NCBI GenBank assembly: GCA_024640505.1
Contig: JAHEEV010000019.1
Location: 1 to 52,863, forward strand
Length of the DNA stretch: 52,863 bases
Direction: 5' to 3'
DNA from: Halieaceae bacterium
GTDB lineage: Bacteria; Pseudomonadota; Gammaproteobacteria; Pseudomonadales; Halieaceae
Shown here: positions 9,666-19,178 of the stretch, piece by piece
How the letters are laid out: every line of letters starts with the position of its first letter
Numbering within the stretch: the first letter of the stretch is position 1
Notes under the pieces: model-generated
Seen by the model: the letters and a program-made list of their open reading frames with translations, nothing else
Told to the model about the DNA's origin: nothing
Database searches by the model: none
Program-made: the position numbers and the translations under genes

Positions 9666-10206
9666 AGGTGCTCTCAACGTTGGGCGATAACAGAATCGTT
9701 TCCTCTTCCAGGTGCGCCACCATTCCCTTGGCTCGGGTTAGGTGAGGACCCTGGGTGATGGTAACGGGTTTCTTGGAAGTGGCAATCCTGTTTTTCACGT
9801 CGATCACCATCGCCCGGGTTTCCAGGTGGCCGCCGGTCTGGTCGTGGGACAGGGTCACCCCCTGGCTCAGCAGCAGCTTTTCGGCCCGGTGACGGAAACG
9901 TCCCTGGGTCGCAGTGGCTGACCAGGTCTTGTCGTTACCATTGTGGACATAGAAGCGGGGCTCCCGCATCAGGGTCTGGTCGCCGCGGGAGAAGTGCTCT
10001 GCGCTGGCGGCCTCCAGGATCTGCGTCAGCATTCCCTGCTTGCTGTAGGCCCAGCTGCTGGTTTGCTCCAGATAGGTCTGGGGAAGTCCCTGTCGCTGGG
10101 CGCTGGTCTTCGGGTCGGGCTCGAGGCCGGTTCTGGACTTCCAGAAATAACTGGCCGCGAAAACCAGCGTGATAGCGAGGAGCAGTTGCAGGAATGGGTG
10201 AGGCAT
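9646..10206 (-). CDS. lptC: LPS export protein LptC
   Basis: A 186-residue protein with one N-terminal membrane helix (FLQLLLAITLVFAASYF) and a periplasmic LptC domain (about 50-180, including LTQILEAASAEHF and GVTLSHDQTGGHLETRAM). It sits on LptBFG and passes LPS to LptA. The ATG shares one base with the kdsC stop (TGATG), and the 3' end overlaps lptA. Confidence 0.94.
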   Translation of the reverse strand: MPHPFLQLLLAITLVFAASYFWKSRTGLEPDPKTSAQRQGLPQTYLEQTSSWAYSKQGMLTQILEAASAEHFSRGDQTLMREPRFYVHNGNDKTWSATATQGRFRHRAEKLLLSQGVTLSHDQTGGHLETRAMVIDVKNRIATSKKPVTITQGPHLTRAKGMVAHLEEETILLSPNVESTYVLPQS

Positions 10207-10745
10207 CAGCGGAATTGCGCCTCCATCGCCGCCAGTTCCCCCTTGGCGGACAGGATGAATTCGCAGGCCTCACGGACCGCGCCCCTCCCGCCCGCAAGCT
10301 CACTCTGCCAGTCTGCCGCCGCCGCGACGGGGCCGGCGGCGCCTGCGACGGTCAAGCCCAGGCCCGCGGCCACGACCGCTCCCAGGTCGGGCAGGTCGTC
10401 GCCCATATAGGCACAATCTTCCGGGCGCAGCCCGCGGGCGGTGCAGATTTCCAGCAGGGCGGCACATTTGTCCTCGCGCCCCTGCACCACGTCGCTGATG
10501 CCCAGCTCCCGGGCGCGGCGGGCGACAATTTCAGACTGGCGGCCGGTGATGATGACAACGCTGACGCCGGCACGCTGGAGCAGTTTTATGCCCAGCCCGT
10601 CGCGGATGTTGAAGGCCTTCAGCTCCTCGCCGTTGTTGCCGTAGTAGATGCTGCCGTCCGTCAGTACGCCGTCCACGTCGAGTGCCAGCAGGCGAACCCG
10701 CGCGGCCTGGGACTGCAACCCCGCAGGGTTCTGCTGGCCGGTCAC
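10206..10745 (-). CDS. kdsC: 3-deoxy-D-manno-octulosonate 8-phosphate phosphatase KdsC
   Basis: A 179-residue HAD-superfamily phosphatase that makes free Kdo from Kdo-8-P for lipid A core. The nucleophile motif is LLALDVDGVLTDG (about 19-31), motif II is IITGRQS, and the Mg2+-binding motif is YMGDDLPDL. The start codon is GTG at 10745, overlapping the kdsD stop (GTGA). It lies between kdsD and lptC in the conserved Kdo/Lpt operon. Confidence 0.96.
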   Translation of the reverse strand: MTGQQNPAGLQSQAARVRLLALDVDGVLTDGSIYYGNNGEELKAFNIRDGLGIKLLQRAGVSVVIITGRQSEIVARRARELGISDVVQGREDKCAALLEICTARGLRPEDCAYMGDDLPDLGAVVAAGLGLTVAGAAGPVAAAADWQSELAGGRGAVREACEFILSAKGELAAMEAQFR

Positions 10746-11722
10746 GCGATACCCGCGTGCAACAGGTGCATGAGATGTATGACCCCGGCAACGTCGCCGG
10801 CGTTGTCCAGGACGACCAGCGAACTGATCTCGTTTTCTTCCATGATGCGCATGGCTTCTGCCGCCAGCATGTCCGGGTTCACGGTCTTGGCACCCCTGGA
10901 AATGAGCTGGTCCATGCGGGTTTCGTTGATGTCGATGCGGTTGTCCAGCGCGCGGCGCAGGTCGCCGTCAGTGAACACCCCTGCCAGACGTCCCGCCTCA
11001 TCCAGCACGGTGGTCATGCCCAGGCCCTTATTGCTGATTTCAAGCAGTGCCTGGGACAGGGGGGTGACGGTGCTGACCGCAGGAACGGCCCCGCCACTGC
11101 GCATGACATCCCCGACCTTGAGCAGCAGTTTCTTGCCCAGCGTACCGCCGGGATGGGAAAAGGCAAAGTCCTCCGCCGTGAAGCCGCGGGCCTCCAGCAA
11201 GGCGATTGCCAGGGCGTCGCCCATCACCAGGGCCGTTGTGGTGCTGGACGTGGGCGCCAGGTCCAGCGGACAGGCCTCGGTAGCCACGCCGGTGTCCAGG
11301 TGGGCATCGGACGCCTTTGCCAGGGCCGAGTCCGGGTTGCCGGTCATGCTGATCAGTCGGGTCCCCAGGCGCTTGAGCAGTGGGAGCAGGGTGACGATTT
11401 CCGGCACCGCGCCGCTGTTGGAGAGGGCGATCACGGCATCTTCAGCGGTGATCATTCCCATATCGCCGTGGCTGGCCTCTCCCGGGTGTACGAAGAAAGC
11501 GGGTGTGCCTGTGCTGGCCAGGGTCGCGGCGATTTTGCGGGCTATGTGACCGGATTTACCCATACCGGTAACGATCACCCGGCCTTGCGTGGCAAGCAGC
11601 AGGTTGCAGGCGAGGTCGAATTCGGCACCGACGCGACCTTCGAGGTCGGCGACAGCATCGGCTTCCATGCGGATGGTGCGCTGCGCTGAAGCCGTGTAAT
11701 TGAATGCCGTGTTGCCGGTCAT
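10742..11722 (-). CDS. kdsD: D-arabinose 5-phosphate isomerase KdsD
   Basis: A 326-residue enzyme converting ribulose 5-phosphate to arabinose 5-phosphate, the first step towards Kdo. It has an N-terminal SIS domain (about 35-170; GMGKSGHIARKIAATLASTG, then ALSNSGAVPEI) and two C-terminal CBS repeats (about 200-325; VMRSGG and DGDLRRALD). It follows yrbG after 15 bp and overlaps kdsC by 4 bp. Confidence 0.97.
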   Translation of the reverse strand: MTGNTAFNYTASAQRTIRMEADAVADLEGRVGAEFDLACNLLLATQGRVIVTGMGKSGHIARKIAATLASTGTPAFFVHPGEASHGDMGMITAEDAVIALSNSGAVPEIVTLLPLLKRLGTRLISMTGNPDSALAKASDAHLDTGVATEACPLDLAPTSSTTTALVMGDALAIALLEARGFTAEDFAFSHPGGTLGKKLLLKVGDVMRSGGAVPAVSTVTPLSQALLEISNKGLGMTTVLDEAGRLAGVFTDGDLRRALDNRIDINETRMDQLISRGAKTVNPDMLAAEAMRIMEENEISSLVVLDNAGDVAGVIHLMHLLHAGIA

Positions 11723-11737
11723 GAGTTCGCTCGGGTG

Positions 11738-12712
11738 CTATAAGGTGGCGTAAAGCAGGTAATAATACAGCGCGTAGAATGACACTAACAACATCCCGAC
11801 CGTTCGTCCGACGTAGGAGTGGATCCGGGTGGATGCGCTGCGCATGTGGCTCATGTACAGGGCGCCGGCCAGGAACACGGTCAGGAAAGTCATCACGGCA
11901 TAGTCCCGGGACAGTACCATCGCATCGAGCGCCTGGGGGTCGATGATGCCTGGCAGCGACATCACGGCCAGCAGGTTGAACAGGTTGGAGCCGATGATGT
12001 TCCCCAGGGCGATTTCCGTATGGCCGCGCAGGGCGCTGGCGAGGGTGGCGGCCAGTTCCGGAAGGCTGGTCCCGATGGCCACCACGGTCAAGCCGATGAC
12101 CAGCTCCGATACGCCCAGTTCCTGGGCGGTGACGACCGCGCCATAGACCAGCAGGCGGGAGCTGCCGATCAGCAGCACCAGACCGAACACAAAGGTCAGC
12201 CAGGCGCGCAGGGGCTTGAGGTGGGGCAGAGGTTCCTCCTCGGCTTCCTGTGCCAGATCGGGGTCCGTCGACTGGCTGCGCACCATCTGCACGAACAACA
12301 AAGCCAGCGCGCCCAGCATCAGCGAGCCGTCCAGGCGAGACAGGTGTTCATCGAGTAACAGCAAGCCGGTGCCCAGTGTGACCACCAGCAAGGTGGGTAC
12401 CTCTCTTCGCATGCACCTGCGGTCCACCATCAGGGGCACTGCCAGCAGGGTGATGCCCAGCACCAGTCCGATATTCGCAATATTCGAGCCGATGGCGTTA
12501 CCGATCGCCAGTGAACCCGAGCCGGCCAGTGAAGCGGTAATGGAGACCAGCACTTCCGGTGCCGAGGTGCCCATAGATACGATGGTGAGGCCGATAATGA
12601 TGGGGGAGAGCCCCAGATTTTCGGCGATAGAGGCAGCGCCGGCCACGAACAGGTCCGCACTCCAGATCAGCAGGGCAAAACCCACCAGGATGGCAATGGT
12701 AGCTATCACCAT
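11738..12712 (-). CDS. yrbG: YrbG-type calcium/sodium antiporter
   Basis: A 324-residue inner-membrane protein of the CaCA family with two inverted halves of about five helices. The two alpha-repeats are GLTIVSMGTSAPEVLVSI plus NAIGSNIANIGLVLG, and GLTVVAIGTSLPELAATLAS plus NIIGSNLFNLLAVM; the acidic residues in GTSxPE bind cation. The ion actually transported is not shown by sequence. It is the first gene of the leftward Kdo/Lpt operon and diverges from mlaC across a 178-bp gap. Confidence 0.94.
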   Translation of the reverse strand: MVIATIAILVGFALLIWSADLFVAGAASIAENLGLSPIIIGLTIVSMGTSAPEVLVSITASLAGSGSLAIGNAIGSNIANIGLVLGITLLAVPLMVDRRCMRREVPTLLVVTLGTGLLLLDEHLSRLDGSLMLGALALLFVQMVRSQSTDPDLAQEAEEEPLPHLKPLRAWLTFVFGLVLLIGSSRLLVYGAVVTAQELGVSELVIGLTVVAIGTSLPELAATLASALRGHTEIALGNIIGSNLFNLLAVMSLPGIIDPQALDAMVLSRDYAVMTFLTVFLAGALYMSHMRSASTRIHSYVGRTVGMLLVSFYALYYYLLYATL

Positions 12713-12890
12713 AGGGATGCAAATCCTGTTAAAGTGTGCGCCCCGCCGCGCAGTGGAACCGTGGGGGCAGGCGTGTTGTCATACAAGGGTGTTGGCGCCT
12801 GTGTCCGGGATGGGTAGATGGCCTGGTCGAACGACCGGATTATACAGGGCATTGCAGGCGTTGATAGTGGCAATTTGGGGAGCCGGAATA

Positions 12891-13556
12891 ATGTCAAAGT
12901 TTCGAACTGTTTGGGTGCTGGGCCTGTGGCTGGCGGTTTCTGTACTGGCTGCCGGCCAATCAGCGGCGCAGGCAAATACCGCCCACCAGGTGGTGCGCGA
13001 CACCACCAGTCGGGTGATGTCGGTGGTTTCCGAGGCCGACGGCTATTTCGAGGAAGACCCCGACCGCTATTACGAGCAGATCCAGGCCATCCTGGATCCT
13101 GTGGTCGATTATCGCGGCTTTGCCCGGGGGGTAATGGGGCCCTACGCCACGAGCGAGCGGTATCGCTCACTGGATAAGGCGGGGCGGGCCCTGCTGAAAG
13201 ACCAGCTCGACCGCTTCACCGAGGTGATCCGGGCCGGGTTGGTGCATACGTACGGCAAGGGACTGCTCGCGTTTGGCGGGTCGCGCATCGAGATCAGTGA
13301 CCCGGCAGAAGACCAGAAAGACGGCGCTCCGGTATCGGTTCGCCAGCTGGTTTTCAGTGAGGAGGTAGAGCCCTACGTCGTGATGTACCAGATGGGGCGG
13401 GACCGGTCGGGTGAGTGGAAGCTGCGCAACGTGATCATTGAAAGCGTCAACCTGGGTGAGATATATCGCAACCAGTTCCAGGCTTCGGCCCGTGAGCATG
13501 ATGGCAATCTGGATCTGGTCATCGATAACTGGACCACCACCGAGGTGGACACCTGA
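12891..13556 (+). CDS. mlaC: MlaC/Ttg2D phospholipid-binding periplasmic protein (stands alone)
   Basis: A 221-residue protein with a signal peptide (VLGLWLAVSVLAAGQSAAQA) and an MlaC domain (about 40-205; DPVVDYRGFARGVMG, LLAFGG, VRNVIIESVNLG-like LRNVIIESVNLGEIYRNQF). MlaC shuttles phospholipid between the MlaFEDB complex and MlaA. I chose the ATG at 12891, just before the signal peptide; the longer open frame upstream crosses the divergent yrbG promoter region. Usually mlaF, mlaE and mlaD precede it and mlaB follows, but none is here: yrbG is directly upstream and ibaG downstream. Confidence 0.92.
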   Translation: MSKFRTVWVLGLWLAVSVLAAGQSAAQANTAHQVVRDTTSRVMSVVSEADGYFEEDPDRYYEQIQAILDPVVDYRGFARGVMGPYATSERYRSLDKAGRALLKDQLDRFTEVIRAGLVHTYGKGLLAFGGSRIEISDPAEDQKDGAPVSVRQLVFSEEVEPYVVMYQMGRDRSGEWKLRNVIIESVNLGEIYRNQFQASAREHDGNLDLVIDNWTTTEVDT

Positions 13557-13577
13557 AGCCGGCGGTAGAGATACCGG

Positions 13578-13606
13578 TCGATATCCCGCCTGATTTCTCC
13601 TAAAAT
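13578..13606 (+). promoter_or_regulatory. Putative sigma-70 promoter of ibaG-murA
   Basis: TCGATA (13578-13583), a 17-bp spacer and TAAAAT (13601-13606) lie about 60 bp before the ibaG start in the gap after mlaC. A T8 run follows at 13612-13619. Motif match only. Confidence 0.35.
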
Positions 13607-13666
13607 GCCCGTTTTTTTTCGCGCGACCCCGTCCACGCCGGGAGCGCACGGTACCGGAGAGAAATT

Positions 13667-13906
13667 ATGGACGCTGCCACTGTCAAGGTCCTGTTGCAGA
13701 CTCACCTGAAGGATTGCGAGTTCCATGTCCAGGGCGAGGGCAGCAACTATGACATTATCGCGATCGGCGAGGTGTTCGAGGGTCTTCGCCCCGTCAGGAA
13801 ACAACAGCTGGTCTATGGGGCACTGAACGAGCAGATCGCGGACGGCAGCATTCACGCGGTGAATATTCGCACCTTCACCCCGGCGGAGTGGCAGGCGCGC
13901 GCCTGA
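13667..13906 (+). CDS. ibaG: BolA family protein IbaG
   Basis: A 79-residue BolA-like protein with the family core GEGSNYDIIAIGEVFEGLRPVRKQQLVYGAL; in this family it partners monothiol glutaredoxins and Fe-S clusters. The ribosome site GGAGAGA precedes the ATG. The position right before murA is conserved in gammaproteobacteria. Confidence 0.94.
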   Translation: MDAATVKVLLQTHLKDCEFHVQGEGSNYDIIAIGEVFEGLRPVRKQQLVYGALNEQIADGSIHAVNIRTFTPAEWQARA

Positions 13907-15193
<1,287 letters not shown>

Positions 15194-15210
15194 GGGGGCA
15201 GGGAACGCTC

Positions 15211-15846
15211 ATGAGTGAAGCTCTCACCATTGCACTGACCAAGGGCCGCATTCTCCGGGAAACCCTGCCCCTGCTGGCGAGGGCGGGCATCGAACCGCTG
15301 GAGGATATCGATCAGAGCCGCAAGCTGGTCTTCGACACCAGCCGTGCCGGGGTGCAGCTGGTGATCATCCGCGGTACTGACGTGCCGACCTATGTCCGTC
15401 ACGGTGCCGCCGACATGGGTGTGGTAGGAAAAGATGTCCTGCTGGAGCACGGCGCGGAGGGCCTCTACGAGCCGCTGGACCTGGGTATCGCACGCTGCCG
15501 GCTCATGACAGCCGGCCCCGTGGGCTGGCGCGGCAGCGGGGGGCGGATACGGGTGGCGACCAAGTTCGTCAATATCGCCCGCCGCCACTTCGCCCAGCGG
15601 GGTGAACATGCGGACGTGATCAAGCTCTACGGCGCCATGGAGCTGGCGCCGATCATGAACCTGGCGGACCTGATCGTGGATATCGTTGATACCGGCAATA
15701 CCCTGCGCGCCAACGGTATGGAGCCGCTCGACGAGATCGCCGCCATCAGTTCCCGCCTGATCGTCAACAAGGCGTCCATGCGCTCCCGGCATGGGGCGGT
15801 GCAGCGGATTGTGGACGACCTGGCGGACATCGTGCGCCATGACTGA
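15211..15846 (+). CDS. hisG: ATP phosphoribosyltransferase HisG, short form
   Basis: A 211-residue HisG that lacks the C-terminal regulatory domain of the ~300-residue long form. Such short forms work with the HisRS-like subunit HisZ, which is not in this window. It catalyses ATP plus PRPP to phosphoribosyl-ATP, the first histidine step. Motifs: [24 protein letters not shown], and the PRPP loop [14 protein letters not shown]. The ATG at 15211 follows a GGGGGCAGGGAA stretch. The last bases overlap hisD by 8 bp. Confidence 0.96.
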   Translation: MSEALTIALTKGRILRETLPLLARAGIEPLEDIDQSRKLVFDTSRAGVQLVIIRGTDVPTYVRHGAADMGVVGKDVLLEHGAEGLYEPLDLGIARCRLMTAGPVGWRGSGGRIRVATKFVNIARRHFAQRGEHADVIKLYGAMELAPIMNLADLIVDIVDTGNTLRANGMEPLDEIAAISSRLIVNKASMRSRHGAVQRIVDDLADIVRHD

Positions 15847-17146
15847 CATTCTGCGACAACTGGACACCGCACAGGCGGACTTCGATGCGCGCCTGCGGGA
15901 ACTCACTGCCTGGCAGGATGAAGACGACCGGTCGGTCACAGAGGCCGTCGCGGCCATCATCGCCGATGTGGCGCAGCGGGGCGATGCCGCTCTCCTGGAA
16001 TACACCGCACGCTTCGACGGGTTGGCAGTGGATGCGGTGAGCCAGCTGGAGGTCGCCCCGGAACGGCGGGTGGCTGCCCTGCAGCGCATCGACCCGGCTC
16101 ACCGGGAGGCACTGGAATACGCCGCCCGGCGGATTCGCGACTATCACCAGCACCAGCTGCAGACCAGCTGGCAGTACCGGGATGGCGAGGACAATCTGCT
16201 CGGGCAGAAGATCACCCCGCTGGCGCGGGCCGGGATTTACGTCCCGGGGGGTAAGGCCAGCTACCCGTCCTCCGTGCTGATGAATGCCCTGCCGGCGAAA
16301 GTGGCGGGTGTGCCGGAGATCGTCATGGTGGTGCCTGCGCCTGCGGGCGAACTGAATGACCTGGTGCTCGCCGCATCCCATATCGCCGGGGTAGACAGGG
16401 TTTTTACCATCGGCGGCGCCCAGGCTGTGGCGGCGTTGGCCTTTGGTACCGTGTCGGTGCCCGCAGTGGACAAGATTGTCGGTCCCGGCAATATCTATGT
16501 GGCGGAAGCCAAGCGGCAGGTGTTCGGACGGGTGGGCATCGACATGGTCGCCGGTCCCTCGGAGATTCTCGTGATTGGCGACGGCTCCACCGATCCGGAC
16601 TGGGTGGCGATGGACCTGTTCTCCCAGGCAGAGCACGACGAGAACGCCCAGTCGCTCTTGCTCTCGCCCGACCCCGCCTATCTGGAGGCGGTCGCAGCGA
16701 GTGTGGCGCGGCTGCTGCCGGAGATGGAACGGGCGGAGATCATCCGCAGTTCACTGGCACGTCGCGGGGCGATGATCCGGACACGGGACCTGGACGAGGC
16801 GGTGGCCCTGAGTAACCGGCTGGCGCCGGAGCACCTGGAGCTGTCGGTGGCGGACCCGGAGAGCCTGTTGCCCCTGGTGCAGCATGCCGGCGCCATTTTC
16901 ATGGGCGCGTTCACCTCGGAGTCCCTGGGGGATTACTGCGCTGGTCCCAATCACGTGCTCCCCACCTCGCGCAGTGCCCGTTTCTCGTCGCCCCTGGGGG
17001 TCTACGATTTCCAGAAGCGCAGCTCGATTATCATGTGCAGTGGGCGGGGCGTGCAGGAGTTGGGTGCCGTGGCGTCCACGCTGGCCAGGGGGGAGTCCCT
17101 GACCGCCCATGCGCGCAGTGCGGAGATGCGCCTTACCGGGAAATAG
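15839..17146 (+). CDS. hisD: Histidinol dehydrogenase HisD
   Basis: A 435-residue NAD-dependent zinc enzyme making histidine from histidinol in two oxidation steps. Motifs: [60 protein letters not shown] and [17 protein letters not shown] chose the ATG at 15839 (MTDILRQL), which overlaps hisG; an upstream in-frame start would extend into hisG without conservation. In Pseudomonas hisC follows; here convergent degS starts its stop codon 1 bp away. Confidence 0.96.
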   Translation: MTDILRQLDTAQADFDARLRELTAWQDEDDRSVTEAVAAIIADVAQRGDAALLEYTARFDGLAVDAVSQLEVAPERRVAALQRIDPAHREALEYAARRIRDYHQHQLQTSWQYRDGEDNLLGQKITPLARAGIYVPGGKASYPSSVLMNALPAKVAGVPEIVMVVPAPAGELNDLVLAASHIAGVDRVFTIGGAQAVAALAFGTVSVPAVDKIVGPGNIYVAEAKRQVFGRVGIDMVAGPSEILVIGDGSTDPDWVAMDLFSQAEHDENAQSLLLSPDPAYLEAVAASVARLLPEMERAEIIRSSLARRGAMIRTRDLDEAVALSNRLAPEHLELSVADPESLLPLVQHAGAIFMGAFTSESLGDYCAGPNHVLPTSRSARFSSPLGVYDFQKRSSIIMCSGRGVQELGAVASTLARGESLTAHARSAEMRLTGK

Positions 17147-17147
17147 A

Positions 17148-18269
17148 TCAGGACCCCGGGGCGCCCGACTGGCTCCTCACGCCGACGATGCTGCGCAATT
17201 CGAGGCTTTGCCGGTCCCGCTGCACTGAAACGCCGACCGTATCGCCGGGCCGCAGCATGGCGATCCGGTGCATCGTGAGCCTGCCGTCCTCGACGGCCTC
17301 GCCGTCGATGTGGGTAATGATGTCGCCTCTGCGCAGGCCCGCCCGCTCGGCCGGGCTACCCTCCGCGACTGCCACGACCAGCAGGGCCTGCTGCCCCTTT
17401 CGTTCCCCGTCCGGGAGCACTGCCGGCTCCACGCTAACGCCCAGCCAGCCGCGGATTACCTCGCCGTAACGGATCAGATCCTGCATGACGAAAACCGCGA
17501 GGTTGACCGGAATGGCCAGGCTGATGCCGATACCCGTGGCAGTGTGGCTGGGCTGGCTATTGGCCGTATAGATCAGGGTATTAATGCCCAGAAGGCGCCC
17601 CCGGGTATCGATCAGGGCACCCCCCGAGTTGCCCAGGTGAATGATCGCGTCCGTCTGGATATAGTCCTCGTAGAGGCTCGATTGCAGGCCATACCGACCC
17701 AGCGCCGATACGATCCCCTGGGTTACAGAATGGCCGAAGCCCAGCGGATTGCCGATGGCCAGCACCACGTCACCCACGCGAGTGCGATCGGAATCCCCCA
17801 ACTCGATGGGCTGCAGGTCGGGCAGGTTGACCTGCAGGACGGCAAGGTCAGTGGCCGGGTCGCTGGCAATGACCACCGCCTGCACCGATCTGCCGTCATG
17901 CAGCAGCACCTGGATGGCGTCTGCCCCTGCAATCACATGGTTATTGGTCAGTATATGTCCCTGTTCGGTCATGATGACGCCGGAGCCCAGGGAGCGCTCG
18001 ATACGCTGGCGCTGGGCCTGGGGCTGTGCCAGCCGGCGGAAGTACATATCATCCAGCAGGGGGTTGCGCCTGGATGTGACCAGCTTTGCGGTATAGATAT
18101 TGACCACCGCGGGGGTAGCGCTGGCGACCGCCCGGGCATAGCTCGCCGTCTCCACTCCCGACCGGATGGACACCGGCGACTGGGGGAGGACCCAGCGGTC
18201 CAGTATCAGCAGGGCCGCCAGCAGGCCGGCGATGGCAGGCCAGGTTATGAATTTGAGCGTGTTGGTCAT
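17148..18269 (-). CDS. degS: DegS/AlgW-type periplasmic serine protease
   Basis: A 373-residue HtrA-family protease with an N-terminal membrane anchor (FITWPAIAGLLAALLILD), trypsin-like domain (about 75-260) and one PDZ domain (about 270-365). The triad is visible: H in LTNNHVIAG (about 111), D in SDPATDLAVLQV (about 141) and S in HLGNSGGALID (about 219). A single PDZ and an anchor fit DegS rather than DegP. In the family it senses misfolded porins and cleaves the anti-sigma factor RseA/MucA. It converges with hisD. Confidence 0.94.
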   Translation of the reverse strand: MTNTLKFITWPAIAGLLAALLILDRWVLPQSPVSIRSGVETASYARAVASATPAVVNIYTAKLVTSRRNPLLDDMYFRRLAQPQAQRQRIERSLGSGVIMTEQGHILTNNHVIAGADAIQVLLHDGRSVQAVVIASDPATDLAVLQVNLPDLQPIELGDSDRTRVGDVVLAIGNPLGFGHSVTQGIVSALGRYGLQSSLYEDYIQTDAIIHLGNSGGALIDTRGRLLGINTLIYTANSQPSHTATGIGISLAIPVNLAVFVMQDLIRYGEVIRGWLGVSVEPAVLPDGERKGQQALLVVAVAEGSPAERAGLRRGDIITHIDGEAVEDGRLTMHRIAMLRPGDTVGVSVQRDRQSLELRSIVGVRSQSGAPGS

Positions 18270-18322
18270 CGTTGGCCAGGTTGGATTGATTGAGCCCGCA
18301 TTGTATCTGATGCGGGCCGGGG

Positions 18323-18454
18323 CAAGGCGAGGAGGGCATCCACGTCGCCACCGGGCGCTACGCCACCCAGCGGTTGGCGCTGCAGGCCCCGGGAGAGGAT
18401 CCGGCGCAGCGATGTTCGCTGCAGCACCGCTTTATCGAAAGCGATAAAGCGGTC
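18323..18454 (+). pseudogene. Probable remnant of a Nif3-family gene (C-terminal end only)
   Basis: A frame on the + strand reads GEEGIHVATGRYATQRLAL, then QAPGEDPAQRCSLQHRFIES. This resembles the usual C-terminus of gammaproteobacterial Nif3 (YbgI-like) proteins, which runs roughly AAGHHATERYG..ALGEHLAERFGLEHRFIDI. An in-frame TGA at 18308-18310 cuts it off upstream and no start is present. The normal stop after HRFIDIDNP is also gone. Nif3-type genes often neighbour the degS/algW gene, so decay in place is the simplest reading. Matched from memory, not aligned. Confidence 0.55.
18427..18452. terminator. Perfect 11-bp hairpin downstream of zapG
   Basis: An 11-bp arm at 18427-18437 and its exact complement at 18442-18452 enclose the 4-nt loop AAAG. 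It lies 32 bp past the zapG stop and within the putative nif3 remnant. It has no U-run on either strand, so simple intrinsic termination is doubtful; it may protect the zapG transcript end. Confidence 0.4.
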
Positions 18455-18483
18455 TGCGTTCGGACCGGCGGCGTGATCCCGTC

Positions 18484-18972
18484 TCAGGCGGGGTCCTTCT
18501 GCTCCTTGGGGGCGGGGGCGCCGGCCTTGCCGCGATCAAGGCCAAACTCTTCATTGAGCATGCCTTTTTCGTCCGGTGAGGTCTTGGGCGCGTAGTCGAG
18601 GGGCGGCTGGACATTGGCCAGCTGCGGCGGGATTTCAGCACTGTCCCCACGCGCCCCGATCCTGTCCAGTAAAACCGGGCCCTGCCCCTGGCACAGGTTG
18701 GCGGCACCCTGGGCGAGGTGATTGTGAACGCCCCGGTAACTCTCTGTCAGTGAATTCAGCAGCTTGGCAGTTTCACCGAAGTGTTCTACCACCTCGTCCT
18801 CGTAGGCCTTCTTGTCCTGCAGGACCTGGTCCAGCTTGCGTTCCACCTCGCGATATTTCTGTGCCGCGGGCGATTGGCGCCGGCCGAATAGCAGGCCGAT
18901 GACCACCCCCGCGATTAACAGGGCTGCGCCGATGCCGAACAGCATTGCCAGACTGAGTTCGGGTGATTCCAC
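18484..18972 (-). CDS. zapG: ZapG/YhcB family division protein (DUF1043)
   Basis: A 162-residue inner-membrane protein: one N-terminal helix (AMLFGIGAALLIAGVVIGLL), then a coiled coil (about 35-95, with REVERKLDQVLQDKKAYEDE and HFGETAKLLNSLTESYRGVH), then a low-complexity charged tail. The family contributes to cell-envelope growth and division. I chose the GTG at 18972, 7 bp after AGAGGA; an ATG nine codons further in would remove residues before the helix. A longer open frame upstream lacks conservation. It is divergent from zapE. Confidence 0.9.
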   Translation of the reverse strand: MESPELSLAMLFGIGAALLIAGVVIGLLFGRRQSPAAQKYREVERKLDQVLQDKKAYEDEVVEHFGETAKLLNSLTESYRGVHNHLAQGAANLCQGQGPVLLDRIGARGDSAEIPPQLANVQPPLDYAPKTSPDEKGMLNEEFGLDRGKAGAPAPKEQKDPA

Positions 18973-19178
18973 AGTTGATTCCTCTAGCGGGTAAGTCAGG
19001 GGAGCGCCAGTATACCGCAATGTTCCGGCGACGGAAGCCTGTGTCCGCAGACCGGGCCGGGGCGACCCCAGCCTGCCTGCTTTAAGGCCCCCGTGGTCCA
19101 TCCCGCGGCGTTGCCAATAACCGGAGCCGTGGTTAAAGTGGGGCGCTCGCACCGGCTTGGCATGGAACAGACCACCGC

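Noticed and set aside
17610-17640. DegS active-site context HLGNSGG instead of NPGNSGG
   Set aside because: DegS proteins often have NHGNSGG; the catalytic Ser and oxyanion residues are intact.
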